From Demequina subtropica (GTDB lineage Bacteria; Actinomycetota; Actinomycetes; Actinomycetales; Demequinaceae): a DNA stretch of 64,000 bases. The notes below the pieces were generated by a model. It was not told the origin of the DNA. It worked only from the letters and a program-made list of their open reading frames with translations, and ran no database searches. Positions 7,099 to 16,099 of this stretch are shown here, in pieces. A program made the position numbers and the translations under genes. Position 1 is the first letter of the stretch, and the number at the start of each line of letters is the position of its first letter. The stretch lies in contig NZ_BBMB01000010.1 of the NCBI RefSeq assembly GCF_000971235.1, positions 1-64,000 on the forward strand. The letters run 5' to 3'.

Positions 7099-9648
7099 AT
7101 GGATGCGCTCTTCGATCTCGACGGCTCCGTCCCCAGCGAGCCCCAGCCCAGCACGCCCGCCGCCCAGCAGCCGGAGCCGGAGGAGTGGGGCGCGCCCGAC
7201 TTCGAGCCGGCACCCGAGGAGGCGAACGAGCCCGAGCCCGAGGACGCGTGGATCCCGCCGACGCCGATCCTCGCGGGCCACCACCGGCCGGAGCCCGCGC
7301 CGAACCGCCCGGTGCGCGACGCATCGTCCCTGGTGAAGGGGCTCAACGGTCCGCAGGCGGAGGCCGTCACCCACGAGGGCGAGGCGCTGCTCATCATGGC
7401 GGGCGCCGGGTCCGGCAAGACGCGCGTGCTGACGCACCGCATCGCGCACCTGCTCGAGACGGGACGCGCCCGCCCGCATCAGATCCTCGCGATCACGTTC
7501 ACCAACAAGGCGGCGGCGGAGATGCGCGAGCGCGTCGAGGCGCTCGTGGGTCCCGAGGCGCGCCGCATGTGGGTCGCGACGTTCCACAGCGCGTGCGTGC
7601 GGATCCTGCGCGCCGACCACCAGCTCGCCGGGCTCAGCAGCACGTTCTCGATCTACGACACGTCGGACTCGGTCAACCTCATGAAGCTCGTCATGAAGGA
7701 GCTGAACCTCGACCCCAAGAAGTTCACGCCGAAGGCGATCCTGGGCCGCATCGGCAAGTTCAAGGACGAGCTGATCGACCCCGAGGTGGCGCTCGCGGGC
7801 GCCTCGATGGCGTCCAAGTTCTCGATCGAGCACGCCGCCGCGACGGCGTACCCGCTGTACCAGCGCCGTCTCGAGGCGGCCAACGCGGTCGACTTCGACG
7901 ACATCATCGTGAAGACCGTGAGGCTGGTGCAGGAGCACCCGCAGGTCGCGCGCGCCTACCGCGAGCGGTTCCGCCACATCCTGGTCGACGAGTACCAGGA
8001 CACCAACCACGCGCAGTACGTGCTGGTGCGCGAGCTGGTCGGCCCGGCGGACGATGCGTCGCTCCCGGCGGGCGAGCTGACCGTCGTGGGTGACGCGGAC
8101 CAGTCCATCTACGCGTTCCGCGGCGCGACCATCCGCAACATCATGGAGTTCGAGAAGGACTACCCGAACGCGCACATCGTGCGCCTCGAGCAGAACTACC
8201 GCTCGACCCAGAACATCCTCACCGCGGCCAACACGGTCATCCAGAACAACTCCGACCGCCGTCCCAAGAACCTGTGGACGGACTCGGGCGCCGGCGAGAA
8301 GATCAAGGGCTACGCCGCCGACACCGAGCAGGGCGAGGCGCAGTACATCGCCACCGAGATCCGCCGGCTCATCGACGAGGACGGCATCGAGCCCAACGAC
8401 ATCGCGATCATGTACCGCGCCAACGCGCAGTCCCGCGCGGTCGAGGAGCGCTTCATCCGCGCCGAGATCCCCTACAAGGTGGTCGGCGGCACGCGCTTCT
8501 ACGAGCGCAAGGAGATCAAGGACATGCTCGCGTACCTCGCCGCCGTGGTGAACGAGGACGACGACGTCGCGACCCGCCGGATCATCAACGAGCCCAAGCG
8601 CGGCATCGGCGACACCGCGGTCGAGTCGGTCGAGGGCGTGCGCCGCACGCTCGTCGCGGCCGGCCAGGAGGCCAGCTTCGGCGTGGCGCTGAGGCATCTG
8701 GACGATGCGGGGCTGCAGGCACGCTCGCAGCGCGCCATCGAGGACTTCGTGCGGCTCATGGACGATCTGCGCGCGCTTGCGAAGGACAACGGGCCCGCGG
8801 GCGTGCTCGACGCGATCGCGGACCGGTCGGGTCTGCTCGCCTCGCTGAGGAAGAGCGAGGACCCGCAGGACGCGAGCCGCGTCGAGAACATCATGGAGCT
8901 CGTGGCCGTGGGCCGTGAGTTCTCCGAGGACAACCCCGACGGCACGCTCGCTGACTTCCTCGAGAAGGTCGCGCTGGTCGCGGACGCGGACCAGGTGCCC
9001 GACGCGGACGGCAGCGGCGGCGTGGTGACGATGATGACGCTCCACACGGCCAAGGGCCTCGAGTTCCCGGTGGTGTTCCTCACCGGCATGGAGGACGGCA
9101 CCTTCCCGCACATGCGGTCGATCGAGTCCGGCGACACCAAGGACATGGAGGAGGAGCGCCGCCTCGCCTACGTGGGCCTCACCCGCGCCCGCGAGCGGCT
9201 CTACCTCACGCGCGCCGAGGCGCGTTCCTCGTGGGGCGCGCCGCAGTACTTCGGGCCGAGCCGATTCGTCGAGGAGATCCCCGACGAGCTCATGGAGTGG
9301 ACGCGCGCCGCGGTGACGATGGGCTCGCTGCGCGAGCGCTCCGACCGGGGCTCCTCCCGTTCGGGCGCCTGGTCGGGCATGGGCTACGGCGGCAACCAGG
9401 ACCGGGGCGACGGCAACACGTACTCGCGCGCCGGCGCGGTCACCACGAAGCGCGTCCCCCCGAGCCCGCCGGGGGCCGGCTCGGGCGACATCGGCTTCGA
9501 GGTCGGCGAGCGCGTGCTGCACGACAAGTTCGGCATGGGCAAGGTCGTGGGCACCGAGGGCGTGGGTCGCAACGCGGTGGTGAAGGTGGACTTCGGCGGC
9601 GAGGTCAAGCGCCTGGTGCTGCGCTTCAACTCCCTCGACAAGCTGTAG
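7099..9648 (+). CDS. pcrA: ATP-dependent DNA helicase PcrA/UvrD
   Basis: An 849-residue superfamily 1A 3'-5' DNA helicase. After a 75-residue acidic Pro-rich N-terminal extension come the Q motif (LNGPQAEAV), Walker A (AGAGSGKTRVLTHRI), TFTNKAA, DEYQDTNHAQY, GDADQSIYAFRGA, VTMMTLHTAKGLEFPVVFL and YVGLTRARERLYL. The C terminus ends in a Tudor-like domain (GERVLHDKFGMGKVVG to VDFGGEVKRLVL) used to bind RNA polymerase. It acts in nucleotide excision repair and in clearing stalled replication or transcription complexes. The start was chosen at the ATG after the TAGAAT box. The length is a little above the roughly 770 residues usual for the family because of the N-terminal extension. Confidence 0.95.
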   Translation: MDALFDLDGSVPSEPQPSTPAAQQPEPEEWGAPDFEPAPEEANEPEPEDAWIPPTPILAGHHRPEPAPNRPVRDASSLVKGLNGPQAEAVTHEGEALLIMAGAGSGKTRVLTHRIAHLLETGRARPHQILAITFTNKAAAEMRERVEALVGPEARRMWVATFHSACVRILRADHQLAGLSSTFSIYDTSDSVNLMKLVMKELNLDPKKFTPKAILGRIGKFKDELIDPEVALAGASMASKFSIEHAAATAYPLYQRRLEAANAVDFDDIIVKTVRLVQEHPQVARAYRERFRHILVDEYQDTNHAQYVLVRELVGPADDASLPAGELTVVGDADQSIYAFRGATIRNIMEFEKDYPNAHIVRLEQNYRSTQNILTAANTVIQNNSDRRPKNLWTDSGAGEKIKGYAADTEQGEAQYIATEIRRLIDEDGIEPNDIAIMYRANAQSRAVEERFIRAEIPYKVVGGTRFYERKEIKDMLAYLAAVVNEDDDVATRRIINEPKRGIGDTAVESVEGVRRTLVAAGQEASFGVALRHLDDAGLQARSQRAIEDFVRLMDDLRALAKDNGPAGVLDAIADRSGLLASLRKSEDPQDASRVENIMELVAVGREFSEDNPDGTLADFLEKVALVADADQVPDADGSGGVVTMMTLHTAKGLEFPVVFLTGMEDGTFPHMRSIESGDTKDMEEERRLAYVGLTRARERLYLTRAEARSSWGAPQYFGPSRFVEEIPDELMEWTRAAVTMGSLRERSDRGSSRSGAWSGMGYGGNQDRGDGNTYSRAGAVTTKRVPPSPPGAGSGDIGFEVGERVLHDKFGMGKVVGTEGVGRNAVVKVDFGGEVKRLVLRFNSLDKL

Positions 9649-9665
9649 GGCACGGCGCTAGCGTT

Positions 9666-9685
9666 CCCCCAGATATCTCTGGGGG
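9666..9685 (+). terminator. Hairpin covering the start of the next gene
   Basis: CCCCCAGA (9666-9673) pairs perfectly with TCTGGGGG (9678-9685) over a TATC loop. It lies 18 bp after the pcrA stop. Its 3' arm is the G-run that serves as Shine-Dalgarno for the ATG at 9687, so it could be a short terminator or a switch hiding the ribosome binding site. Confidence 0.45.
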
Positions 9686-9686
9686 G

Positions 9687-10292
9687 ATGATGCGCAAGGC
9701 GGCATGGATCGGTCTGGTGGTCGCGCTCGCGGCCGGGGCGGCGGTCTGCGTGCCGCTGCCGTTCGTCGCGACCGAGGCCGCGACGGCACCGTCGGAGTTC
9801 TCGGCGACGCTCGAGGACACCGAGACCGACGGCTGCGGCACCGTGACGGTCACCGCGGGCCTCAGCGGGACCGTGCAGCATCCGCTCGTCGACGTGCTCG
9901 GGATCGCGCGCCTCACCGGCGTCGAGGTCACGGACGCGCGCCTGAGCGTCGCCGAGGAGCCGGGATGCGGCGAGCGCGACGCCGTCATCGCCGCGGGCTT
10001 CGCGGGCATCACCCCGACCGGCGAGTGCAGCGAGTGGAACATCGATCAGGAGGAGGGCAGCGCCGTCGCGGTCGACTGCGGGGGTACGGGCGTGCGCCTC
10101 GAGGTGGCGACCGACGAGGGTGCCGGCGCGGTGGACGGCTCCGGCCTGACGCTCACGATCGCCGGCGGCGTCACGCGGGACGACGTCTGGTGCCTTCGGG
10201 TCGACTCGGGCCTCATGTTCCGTGACGGCGGGGCGTCCTCGACGGTGGCCTCCTCGGCCTCCGACGTGCTGTGCCTCGATCTCGAGACGTAG
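9687..10292 (+). CDS. Hypothetical exported protein
   Basis: A 201-residue protein. Residues 1-30 form a signal peptide or membrane anchor (MRK, then IGLVVALAAGAAVCVPLP). The mature domain has about seven Cys spread through the chain (DGCGTVTV, EPGCGERD, GECSEW, VDCGGTG, WCLRVD, VLCLDLE), suggesting a disulfide-stabilised beta-rich fold. Two in-frame ATGs (9687, 9690) follow the G-run, so either could start. No family is recognised. The ribosome binding site is part of a hairpin. Confidence 0.7.
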   Translation: MMRKAAWIGLVVALAAGAAVCVPLPFVATEAATAPSEFSATLEDTETDGCGTVTVTAGLSGTVQHPLVDVLGIARLTGVEVTDARLSVAEEPGCGERDAVIAAGFAGITPTGECSEWNIDQEEGSAVAVDCGGTGVRLEVATDEGAGAVDGSGLTLTIAGGVTRDDVWCLRVDSGLMFRDGGASSTVASSASDVLCLDLET

Positions 10293-10369
10293 CGGCCGGG
10301 CGCCCGCGCGCGGCGCTCATCGTCCCTCCGCACTAGGCTCTACCTGGACTTGAACTCAGGGAGGGCGCA

Positions 10370-11323
10370 ATGTCGGAGAAGACCTCGAAGGTGTCGATCG
10401 TCGGCGCGGGTGCCGTCGGGGCGACCCTCGCCTATGCAGGCCTGATGCGCGGATTCGCGCGCACGGTCGCGCTGTACGACATCAACAAGGCGAAGGTCGA
10501 GGCGGAGGCGCTCGACCTCGCGCAGGGCATCCAGTTCATGCCCGAGGCGACGGTGCTCGGATCCTCCGACATCGGCGTGGTGGAGGACTCCGACGTGGTG
10601 GTGATCACCGCGGGAGCGAAGCAGCAGCCGGGCCAGACCCGCATGGATCTCGCGGGCGCGACCATCGGCCTCATGGACAAGGTGCTGCCGCCGCTCCTCG
10701 AGGCCGCGCCGAACGCGATCTACATCCTCGTCACCAACCCGGTCGACGTGGTGACGTACGCCGCGATCAAGAAGTCCGGCATGGACCCGTCCCGCATGTT
10801 CGGCTCGGGCACGGCGCTCGACACGTCGCGCCTGCGCCACCAGATCGCCGACTACTGCGACATCGCGGTGGGCAACGTCCACGCGTACATCGCGGGCGAG
10901 CACGGCGACTCCGAGGTTGCGCTGTGGTCCTCGGCCACCATCGGCGGGCAGCCGCTGGTCGACTGGCGCGGCCGCGACGGCGAGGTCGTGATGACCCCGG
11001 AGGTGCGCGAGCAGATCCACCACGACGTCATGCGCTCCGCGTACACGATCATCGAGGGCAAGGGCGCGACCAACTACGCGGTCGGCGCCGCGGGTGCGCG
11101 CATCGTCGAGGCGGTCCTGGGCGACCAGCGCCGCATCATGCCCGTGTCGACCCTCATCGACTACCCGAACGTCGGCGAGGTCTGCATGTCGCTGCCAGCC
11201 GTGATCGGCCGCAACGGCATCGAGCACCAGGCCGCGACCCCGATGGACGACGAGGAGAAGGCGGCCCTCGAGGCCTCCGCCCGCTCGATCAAGGAGACCG
11301 CGAACCGCTTCGGCGTCGGCTGA
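10370..11323 (+). CDS. ldh: L-lactate dehydrogenase
   Basis: A 317-residue NAD-dependent dehydrogenase that interconverts pyruvate and L-lactate. The nucleotide-binding motif is VGAGAVGATLAY with Asp closing the second strand (ALYDINKAK). The substrate-loop Arg lies in KQQPGQTRMDL, VTNPVDVVTY is conserved, and the active-site His is in GEHGDSE. The Gln of KQQPGQTR fits lactate rather than malate dehydrogenase. The start has a good AGGGAGG site (10358-10364), and TAGGCT at 10334-10339 may be the -10 box. The gene is monocistronic, closed by a 40-bp palindromic terminator. It points to fermentative ability under low oxygen. Confidence 0.93.
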   Translation: MSEKTSKVSIVGAGAVGATLAYAGLMRGFARTVALYDINKAKVEAEALDLAQGIQFMPEATVLGSSDIGVVEDSDVVVITAGAKQQPGQTRMDLAGATIGLMDKVLPPLLEAAPNAIYILVTNPVDVVTYAAIKKSGMDPSRMFGSGTALDTSRLRHQIADYCDIAVGNVHAYIAGEHGDSEVALWSSATIGGQPLVDWRGRDGEVVMTPEVREQIHHDVMRSAYTIIEGKGATNYAVGAAGARIVEAVLGDQRRIMPVSTLIDYPNVGEVCMSLPAVIGRNGIEHQAATPMDDEEKAALEASARSIKETANRFGVG

Positions 11324-11329
11324 CGCTGC

Positions 11330-11369
11330 ACGATGCCCCGGTCGCCCGCGCGGGCGACCGGGGCATCGT
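11330..11369. terminator. Perfect 40-bp palindromic terminator
   Basis: Each half is ACGATGCCCCGGTCGCCCGC or its exact complement, so the whole 40 bp is one inverted repeat between the convergent ldh and cysM genes. Both outer ends carry ACGATGC, the core of the 10-mer repeated across the window. Confidence 0.85.
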
Positions 11370-11380
11370 CACGTCCGGGC

Positions 11381-12280
11381 TCAGGCGAACAGATCCGTCG
11401 AGAGGTAGCGGTCGCCCCGGTCGGGGACGATGAAGACGATGGTCGCATCGTGCTCCGTCGCCGCGAGCCCGAGCGCGACGTGCGCGGCGCCGCCCGCGCT
11501 CATGCCCGCGAGGATGCCCTCCTCGCGGGCGAGCGCGCGCGTGGTGCGCGTCGCATCGTCCTGGCTCACGTTCCGCACCTCGTGCGGGACGGTCGGATCG
11601 AAGATGCGGGGCAGGAACTCCGGCTCCCACGCGCGGATGCCGGGGATGCGGGAGCCCTCCTCGGGCTGGACGCCGACGATGCGGACGGCATCGCTCAGCT
11701 CGCGCAGGCGGCGGCCCGTGCCGGTGAGCGTGCCCGTGGTGCCCATCGAGGACACGAAGTGGGTCACGCGTCCGTCTGTCTGGGACCAGATCTCCTCGGC
11801 CGTCGCGGCCATGTGCGCGGCGGGGTTGGCCGGGTTGGCGAACTGGTCGAGCTGGACGCCCTCGCCCGCGGCCTCCATCGCGTCGGCGGTGGTGCGCGCG
11901 AGCTCCATCCCGCCGGCGGGGTCGGTGAGCACCAGCCGTGCGCCGTACGCGGTCATGGTGCGCGCGCGCTCGACGGACAGGTCCGCGGGCATCACGAGCA
12001 CCATGGCGTAGCCGCGCACCGCCGCGACCATGGCGAGGGCGATGCCGGTGTTGCCGCTCGTGGCCTCGATGACCGTGTCGCCCGGACGGATGCGCCCTGC
12101 GGCCTGCGCGGCCTCGATCATCGACAGCGCCGGACGGTCCTTGACCGAGCCCGCGGGGTTGGTGCCCTCGAGCTTCGCGAGCACCACGGTGCCGCGTTCG
12201 GCGGCGCCGGCGGCGAGGCGCTGGAGCCTCACCAGGGGCGTGCGGCCGATGGTCTCCTCGATGGTCGGGTAGTCGCGCAT
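11381..12280 (-). CDS. cysM: Cysteine synthase B (O-acetylserine sulfhydrylase)
   Basis: A 299-residue PLP enzyme that makes cysteine from an activated serine and a sulfur donor. The PLP Lys lies in NPAGSVKDRPALSM, the phosphate loop motif is TSGNTGIALAM, and SSMGTTGTLTG and QPEEGSRIPGI are present. The C terminus RGDRYLSTDLF matches CysM rather than CysK from memory of the E. coli proteins. In mycobacteria, CysM relatives use O-phosphoserine and a sulfur-carrier protein; the substrate here cannot be decided. The start at 12280 matches the family N terminus (MRDYPTIEETIGRTPLV). It is flanked by palindromic terminators on both sides, so it is transcribed alone. Confidence 0.92.
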   Translation of the reverse strand: MRDYPTIEETIGRTPLVRLQRLAAGAAERGTVVLAKLEGTNPAGSVKDRPALSMIEAAQAAGRIRPGDTVIEATSGNTGIALAMVAAVRGYAMVLVMPADLSVERARTMTAYGARLVLTDPAGGMELARTTADAMEAAGEGVQLDQFANPANPAAHMAATAEEIWSQTDGRVTHFVSSMGTTGTLTGTGRRLRELSDAVRIVGVQPEEGSRIPGIRAWEPEFLPRIFDPTVPHEVRNVSQDDATRTTRALAREEGILAGMSAGGAAHVALGLAATEHDATIVFIVPDRGDRYLSTDLFA

Positions 12281-12314
12281 GCCCCTAGTGAACCGGAAGC
12301 AGGGCCGATGCGCG

Positions 12315-12346
12315 ACGATGCCCCCGGCCGGGACCGGGGGCATCGT
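12315..12346. terminator. Terminator hairpin
   Basis: ACGATGCCCCCGG (12315-12327) pairs with CCGGGGGCATCGT (12334-12346) over a 6-nt loop. It lies downstream of the MMPL gene, and like the terminators at 70 and 11330 it carries the CGATGC core in its stem. Confidence 0.8.
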
Positions 12347-12357
12347 GCGTGGCGGGC

Positions 12358-14523
12358 TCAGACGCCCACGAGCTCCTTCTCGCGCGGAGGCTCGGACGCG
12401 CCGCCCTCGACGGAGACCTGCGGCAGCCAGTCCAGCCACCGCGGGAGCGTCCAGTTGCGCTCGCCCAGCAGCGCCATGATCGACGGCACCAGGATGGTGC
12501 GGACCACGGTGGCGTCGATGATGACCGCCGCCGCGAGCCCGAAGCCCATCTGCTGGAACTCCGCGAGGTCGCCCAGCGAGAAGCCGAGGAACACCGCGAC
12601 CATGATGAGCGCCGCGCCCGTGATGAGGGAGCCGGTGCGGGACAGACCGAACACCACCGCGTCCTTCGTGTCGCGCGTCGAGTCGTAGCGCTCCTTGATG
12701 CGGCTGATGAGGAACACGTGGTAGTCCATCGACAGCCCGAACAGCACCGCGAAGAGGAACACCGGGATCCATGGCGCGATGCCGTCCACCTGGGCGAAGC
12801 CGAACAGCTCGGCGCCCCAGCCGTACTGGAACACGGCGACCAGGAGGCCGAACGCCGCCGCCGCGGAGACCACGTTGAGCGCGATCGCGGTGAGCGGGAT
12901 CGCGAGCGAGCGGAACGCCACCAGGAGGAGCAGGAAGCTCGCTCCCAGGACGATCGTGACCAGCAACGGCACGTGGTCGACGATCACGTCGCGGAAGTCC
13001 ACCGACTCGGCCTGCCCTCCGCCGACGCTCGCGGTGGCCTCGGTGCCGCCGAGCGCCGCCGGCACGATGTCCGTGCGGAGCCGGTCGAGCGCCTGCTCGG
13101 CGGCCGGGTCGGCCGAGTCGAACACGTCGCGCGTGTCGATGAACGCGGTGGTGCCGCGCCAGTCGACGGTGGTCTCCGCGAAGGCCGGGTCCTCATCGAT
13201 CGCGCTCGCGAGCGTCTCGACGGCGGACGTGGAGCCGCCCGCGTCGTCGATCGCGACCAGGGTCGACGACTGGCCGTAACCGAAGTCGTCGACCAGCACC
13301 TCCATGCCCTGACGCACGTCGTTGTCCTCCGGCAGCGCGTCGATGCCCGGGAACGTCAGACGGATCGAGAGCAGGGGCAGGGCGAGCGCGAGCAGCACCG
13401 CGAGGCCGCCGGCCGCGAAGACCGCCGGACGTGCGACCACGGTGCGGGCGATCGCGCTCCACACCCGCGGCTCGCGGCCCGGGTGCGCCGTCGGGATGCG
13501 ACCGCGGTTGACACGGTGGCCGAGCAGTCGCAGGACGGCGGGCAGCAGGGTGAGCGCCGTGATGACGGCCATGACCGCGACGATCATCGCGCCGGCGCCG
13601 AGCGAGCGCATGATGGTCGACGGCACCACGAGCATCCCGACGAGCGAGATGAGCACGGTGACGCCGGAGAACAGGATCGCGCGGTTGGCGGTCGAGCCGG
13701 TGATCGCGACCGCGTCCTTGACCGTCCGGCCGTGCGCGAGCTCCTCGCGGAAGCGCTGGACCGCGACGAGGCTGTAGTCGATGCCCAGGGCCAGGCCCAT
13801 CATCGTGATCATGTTGACGATGAAGAAGGACAGCTCGAACACCTGACCCACGATCGCCGTGGCGCCGACGGCCGTGGTGATCGCGACGATCGCGACCATG
13901 AGCGGCAGGCCCGCCGCGACGAGCGCGCCGAACACGATCACGAGGATCACCAGCGCGACCGCGATGCCGATCATCTCGCCGCGCACCAGGGTGTCCTCCG
14001 CGAGCGAGTCGAAGATGACCTCGGCGGTGGTGTCGCCCACGTTGTGCAGCGAGAAGCCGGCGGCCGCCGCCTCGTCGGTCGCGGCCGAGACCGCCTCGCC
14101 GACCGTGTCGGAGTCCGCGTCGACCACCGCGGTGACCAGCGCCGTGCGGCCGTCCTCGGAGACGGGATAGGGCTCCTCGAGGCTCGGCGCCGTGACGGAC
14201 TGCACGCCCGGCAGCGCCTCGAGCCCCGCGACCACCCGCTCGACGGCGGCGGTGAACTCAGGGTCGCCCCACGTCGCCGAGTCCGCGGTGATGACCACCG
14301 TCTCGTCCGTGGTGGAGTCGTCCGCGCCGCGGAGCTCCTCGTTGCGATCGGCCGCTGCATCGGACTCGGTCGCGACCAGCATGCGGTCGTCCTGCGTGAG
14401 GGCGTCGCCGAGCCCCCCTGCCGCGACGACCGCGGCGACGATCGCCAGCAGCCACGCGGTGATGGTCAGCCACGGCCGTGCGGCGGCGGCTCGGGCGATG
14501 CGCCCGGTGATGCCAAGCTCCAT
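12358..14523 (-). CDS. MMPL-family (RND) membrane exporter
   Basis: A 721-residue exporter with RND architecture: one N-terminal helix (residues 18-38), a periplasmic-side domain (about 40-170), five helices (about 180-330), a second anchor near 360, a second external domain (about 385-530) and five more helices. The family motifs GIDYSLVAVQRFREE and GLSMDYHVFLISRIKERYD contain the proton-relay Asp. MMPL proteins export lipids, siderophores or drugs using the proton gradient. A GAGGAGGGG site lies 6 bases before the ATG. The gene is divergent from a two-component system at 14744, a layout that suggests regulation by it (inference). Confidence 0.92.
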   Translation of the reverse strand: MELGITGRIARAAAARPWLTITAWLLAIVAAVVAAGGLGDALTQDDRMLVATESDAAADRNEELRGADDSTTDETVVITADSATWGDPEFTAAVERVVAGLEALPGVQSVTAPSLEEPYPVSEDGRTALVTAVVDADSDTVGEAVSAATDEAAAAGFSLHNVGDTTAEVIFDSLAEDTLVRGEMIGIAVALVILVIVFGALVAAGLPLMVAIVAITTAVGATAIVGQVFELSFFIVNMITMMGLALGIDYSLVAVQRFREELAHGRTVKDAVAITGSTANRAILFSGVTVLISLVGMLVVPSTIMRSLGAGAMIVAVMAVITALTLLPAVLRLLGHRVNRGRIPTAHPGREPRVWSAIARTVVARPAVFAAGGLAVLLALALPLLSIRLTFPGIDALPEDNDVRQGMEVLVDDFGYGQSSTLVAIDDAGGSTSAVETLASAIDEDPAFAETTVDWRGTTAFIDTRDVFDSADPAAEQALDRLRTDIVPAALGGTEATASVGGGQAESVDFRDVIVDHVPLLVTIVLGASFLLLLVAFRSLAIPLTAIALNVVSAAAAFGLLVAVFQYGWGAELFGFAQVDGIAPWIPVFLFAVLFGLSMDYHVFLISRIKERYDSTRDTKDAVVFGLSRTGSLITGAALIMVAVFLGFSLGDLAEFQQMGFGLAAAVIIDATVVRTILVPSIMALLGERNWTLPRWLDWLPQVSVEGGASEPPREKELVGV

Positions 14524-14743
14524 GATCCCCTCCTCGAGATCGCCGGGACCTCCCGGCTCACCTCGACGCTAGGGAGGCGACCCCCCTGGGATCTGCGCGC
14601 TCAGGGATGAATCGGGCATGCCCCGCGGGTGAACTCGGCGTGGTCCTCGCGGGGGAGGGCGCGCATCGTCTCCCCCGGGAGGGGGAAGGGTTCCATCCGG
14701 GCGAGCGAGGGCGCATCGGCCCTGCTCACGGCACGATGGAGGC

Positions 14744-16099
14744 ATGCACGCGCTCGGTCGTTACTTCTCCGCCCTGTGGGATCCCCGCACCTGGGGGGCG
14801 GTGCTGTACTTCGTCATCAGCCTCCCGATCGCGATCGTGCTGTTCACGTACGCGATCACGGGATACGCCGTCGGGATCGGGCTCGCGATCGTGTGGGTAG
14901 GCCTGTTCGTGCTGGTCGGCGTGCAGGCCTCCCTGCGGCCGATCGGCGCCGTCGAGCGGGTGATGGCGATGCGGATGCTCGGATTCTCGATCCCGCAGCC
15001 CCTGCCTCCGCGCGGCGCGAACGATCCGAAGCTCGTCCACCGTGCGCTCGCGCTGTTCGGCGACGCCGGCTCGTGGTGGGTGCTCGCGTGGATCGCGGCG
15101 AGGATCGTGCTCGCTCCGATCGCCTTCGCCTTCGCGATCGTGCAGCTCGTGGTGCCGATCAGCCTCCTCGCGGCGGTGGTGATCGTCGCGTTGCATTACC
15201 TCGGGCTCGACGGCTGGCTCCAGATCGAGAACGCGACCGCGGACGAGCGCGCCGTGGTCGACACGGTCATGTTCTGGACCGCGGTCGGCAGCCCGCTCCT
15301 CATCGCCCTGATGCCGGCGCCGGCCTGGATCGTGCGTGGCCTCGCCGCCGTCCACCGGTGGCTCGCGTCCAACGCCCTGGGCATCTGCGGCAGGGACGTC
15401 GCGCGCGCCGCGACCGCTCGCGCGGAGCTCGCGGAGGAGCAGGTGCGCATCGACCAGGAGCTCCACGACAGCATCGGCCACATGATCACCATGAACATCG
15501 TGCAGGCCGGCGCCGGCGCGCACGTGTTCGACTCCGATCCGGAGTTCGCTCGCCAGGCCTTGCGCAACATCGAGGAACGGGGCCGCGCCGCGATGGGCGA
15601 GCTCGACCGCATCATCGCCACCATCCGCGGCGACGATCCCGGCGAGCGCACGCCGCTGCCCGGCATCGCGGACATCCCCGCCCTCGTCGAGGCGTCGCGT
15701 GACGCCGGCATCGTCGTCGATGCGGAGCTGGACATCGCGCCGGTGCCTCCCGCGATCGGGCGCGCCGCGTTCGGCATCGTGCGCGAGTCGCTCACCAACG
15801 CGGCGCGGCACGCCCCGGGTGCCCCGGTCTCCGTGCGGGTGGTCCGCGAGGACGATGCGCTCGCGATCGACATCGTGAACGGCCCGGGGGGTGCGGCGCC
15901 GGCGGCATCGTCCGTGCGGGCGAGCCACGGCGTGGCGGGCATGCGCGACCGGGTCACGCTGCTCGGCGGGCGCACCGCGATCGGGCCGCTGCGCGACGGC
16001 GGCTACCGCGTGAGGGCGCTGCTGCCGCTCGAGTCGACCATCCGTCCGGCGGGTGAGGGCTCCGCGTGGGACGATCTGCGCGAGGAGGTGCGCGCATGA
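14744..16099 (+). CDS. NarL-type sensor histidine kinase
   Basis: A 451-residue kinase. The N-terminal half (residues 1-215) is a membrane sensor with about six helices arranged in two bundles and no large external domain. The HisKA_3 box is QELHDSIGHMITMNIV with the phospho-acceptor His, and the ATPase end shows VRESLTNAARHAPG and SHGVAGMRDRVTLLGG. Its C terminus overlaps the response regulator start by ATGA (16096-16099). It faces the MMPL exporter across a 220-bp gap, the likely regulatory target. Such kinases often sense cell-envelope-active compounds, which is inference here. Confidence 0.9.
   Translation: MHALGRYFSALWDPRTWGAVLYFVISLPIAIVLFTYAITGYAVGIGLAIVWVGLFVLVGVQASLRPIGAVERVMAMRMLGFSIPQPLPPRGANDPKLVHRALALFGDAGSWWVLAWIAARIVLAPIAFAFAIVQLVVPISLLAAVVIVALHYLGLDGWLQIENATADERAVVDTVMFWTAVGSPLLIALMPAPAWIVRGLAAVHRWLASNALGICGRDVARAATARAELAEEQVRIDQELHDSIGHMITMNIVQAGAGAHVFDSDPEFARQALRNIEERGRAAMGELDRIIATIRGDDPGERTPLPGIADIPALVEASRDAGIVVDAELDIAPVPPAIGRAAFGIVRESLTNAARHAPGAPVSVRVVREDDALAIDIVNGPGGAAPAASSVRASHGVAGMRDRVTLLGGRTAIGPLRDGGYRVRALLPLESTIRPAGEGSAWDDLREEVRA

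Noticed and set aside
12349..14610. 753-residue plus-strand frame opposite the MMPL gene
   Set aside because: Highly charged low-complexity sequence with no motif; the MMPL protein on the other strand has the correct topology.
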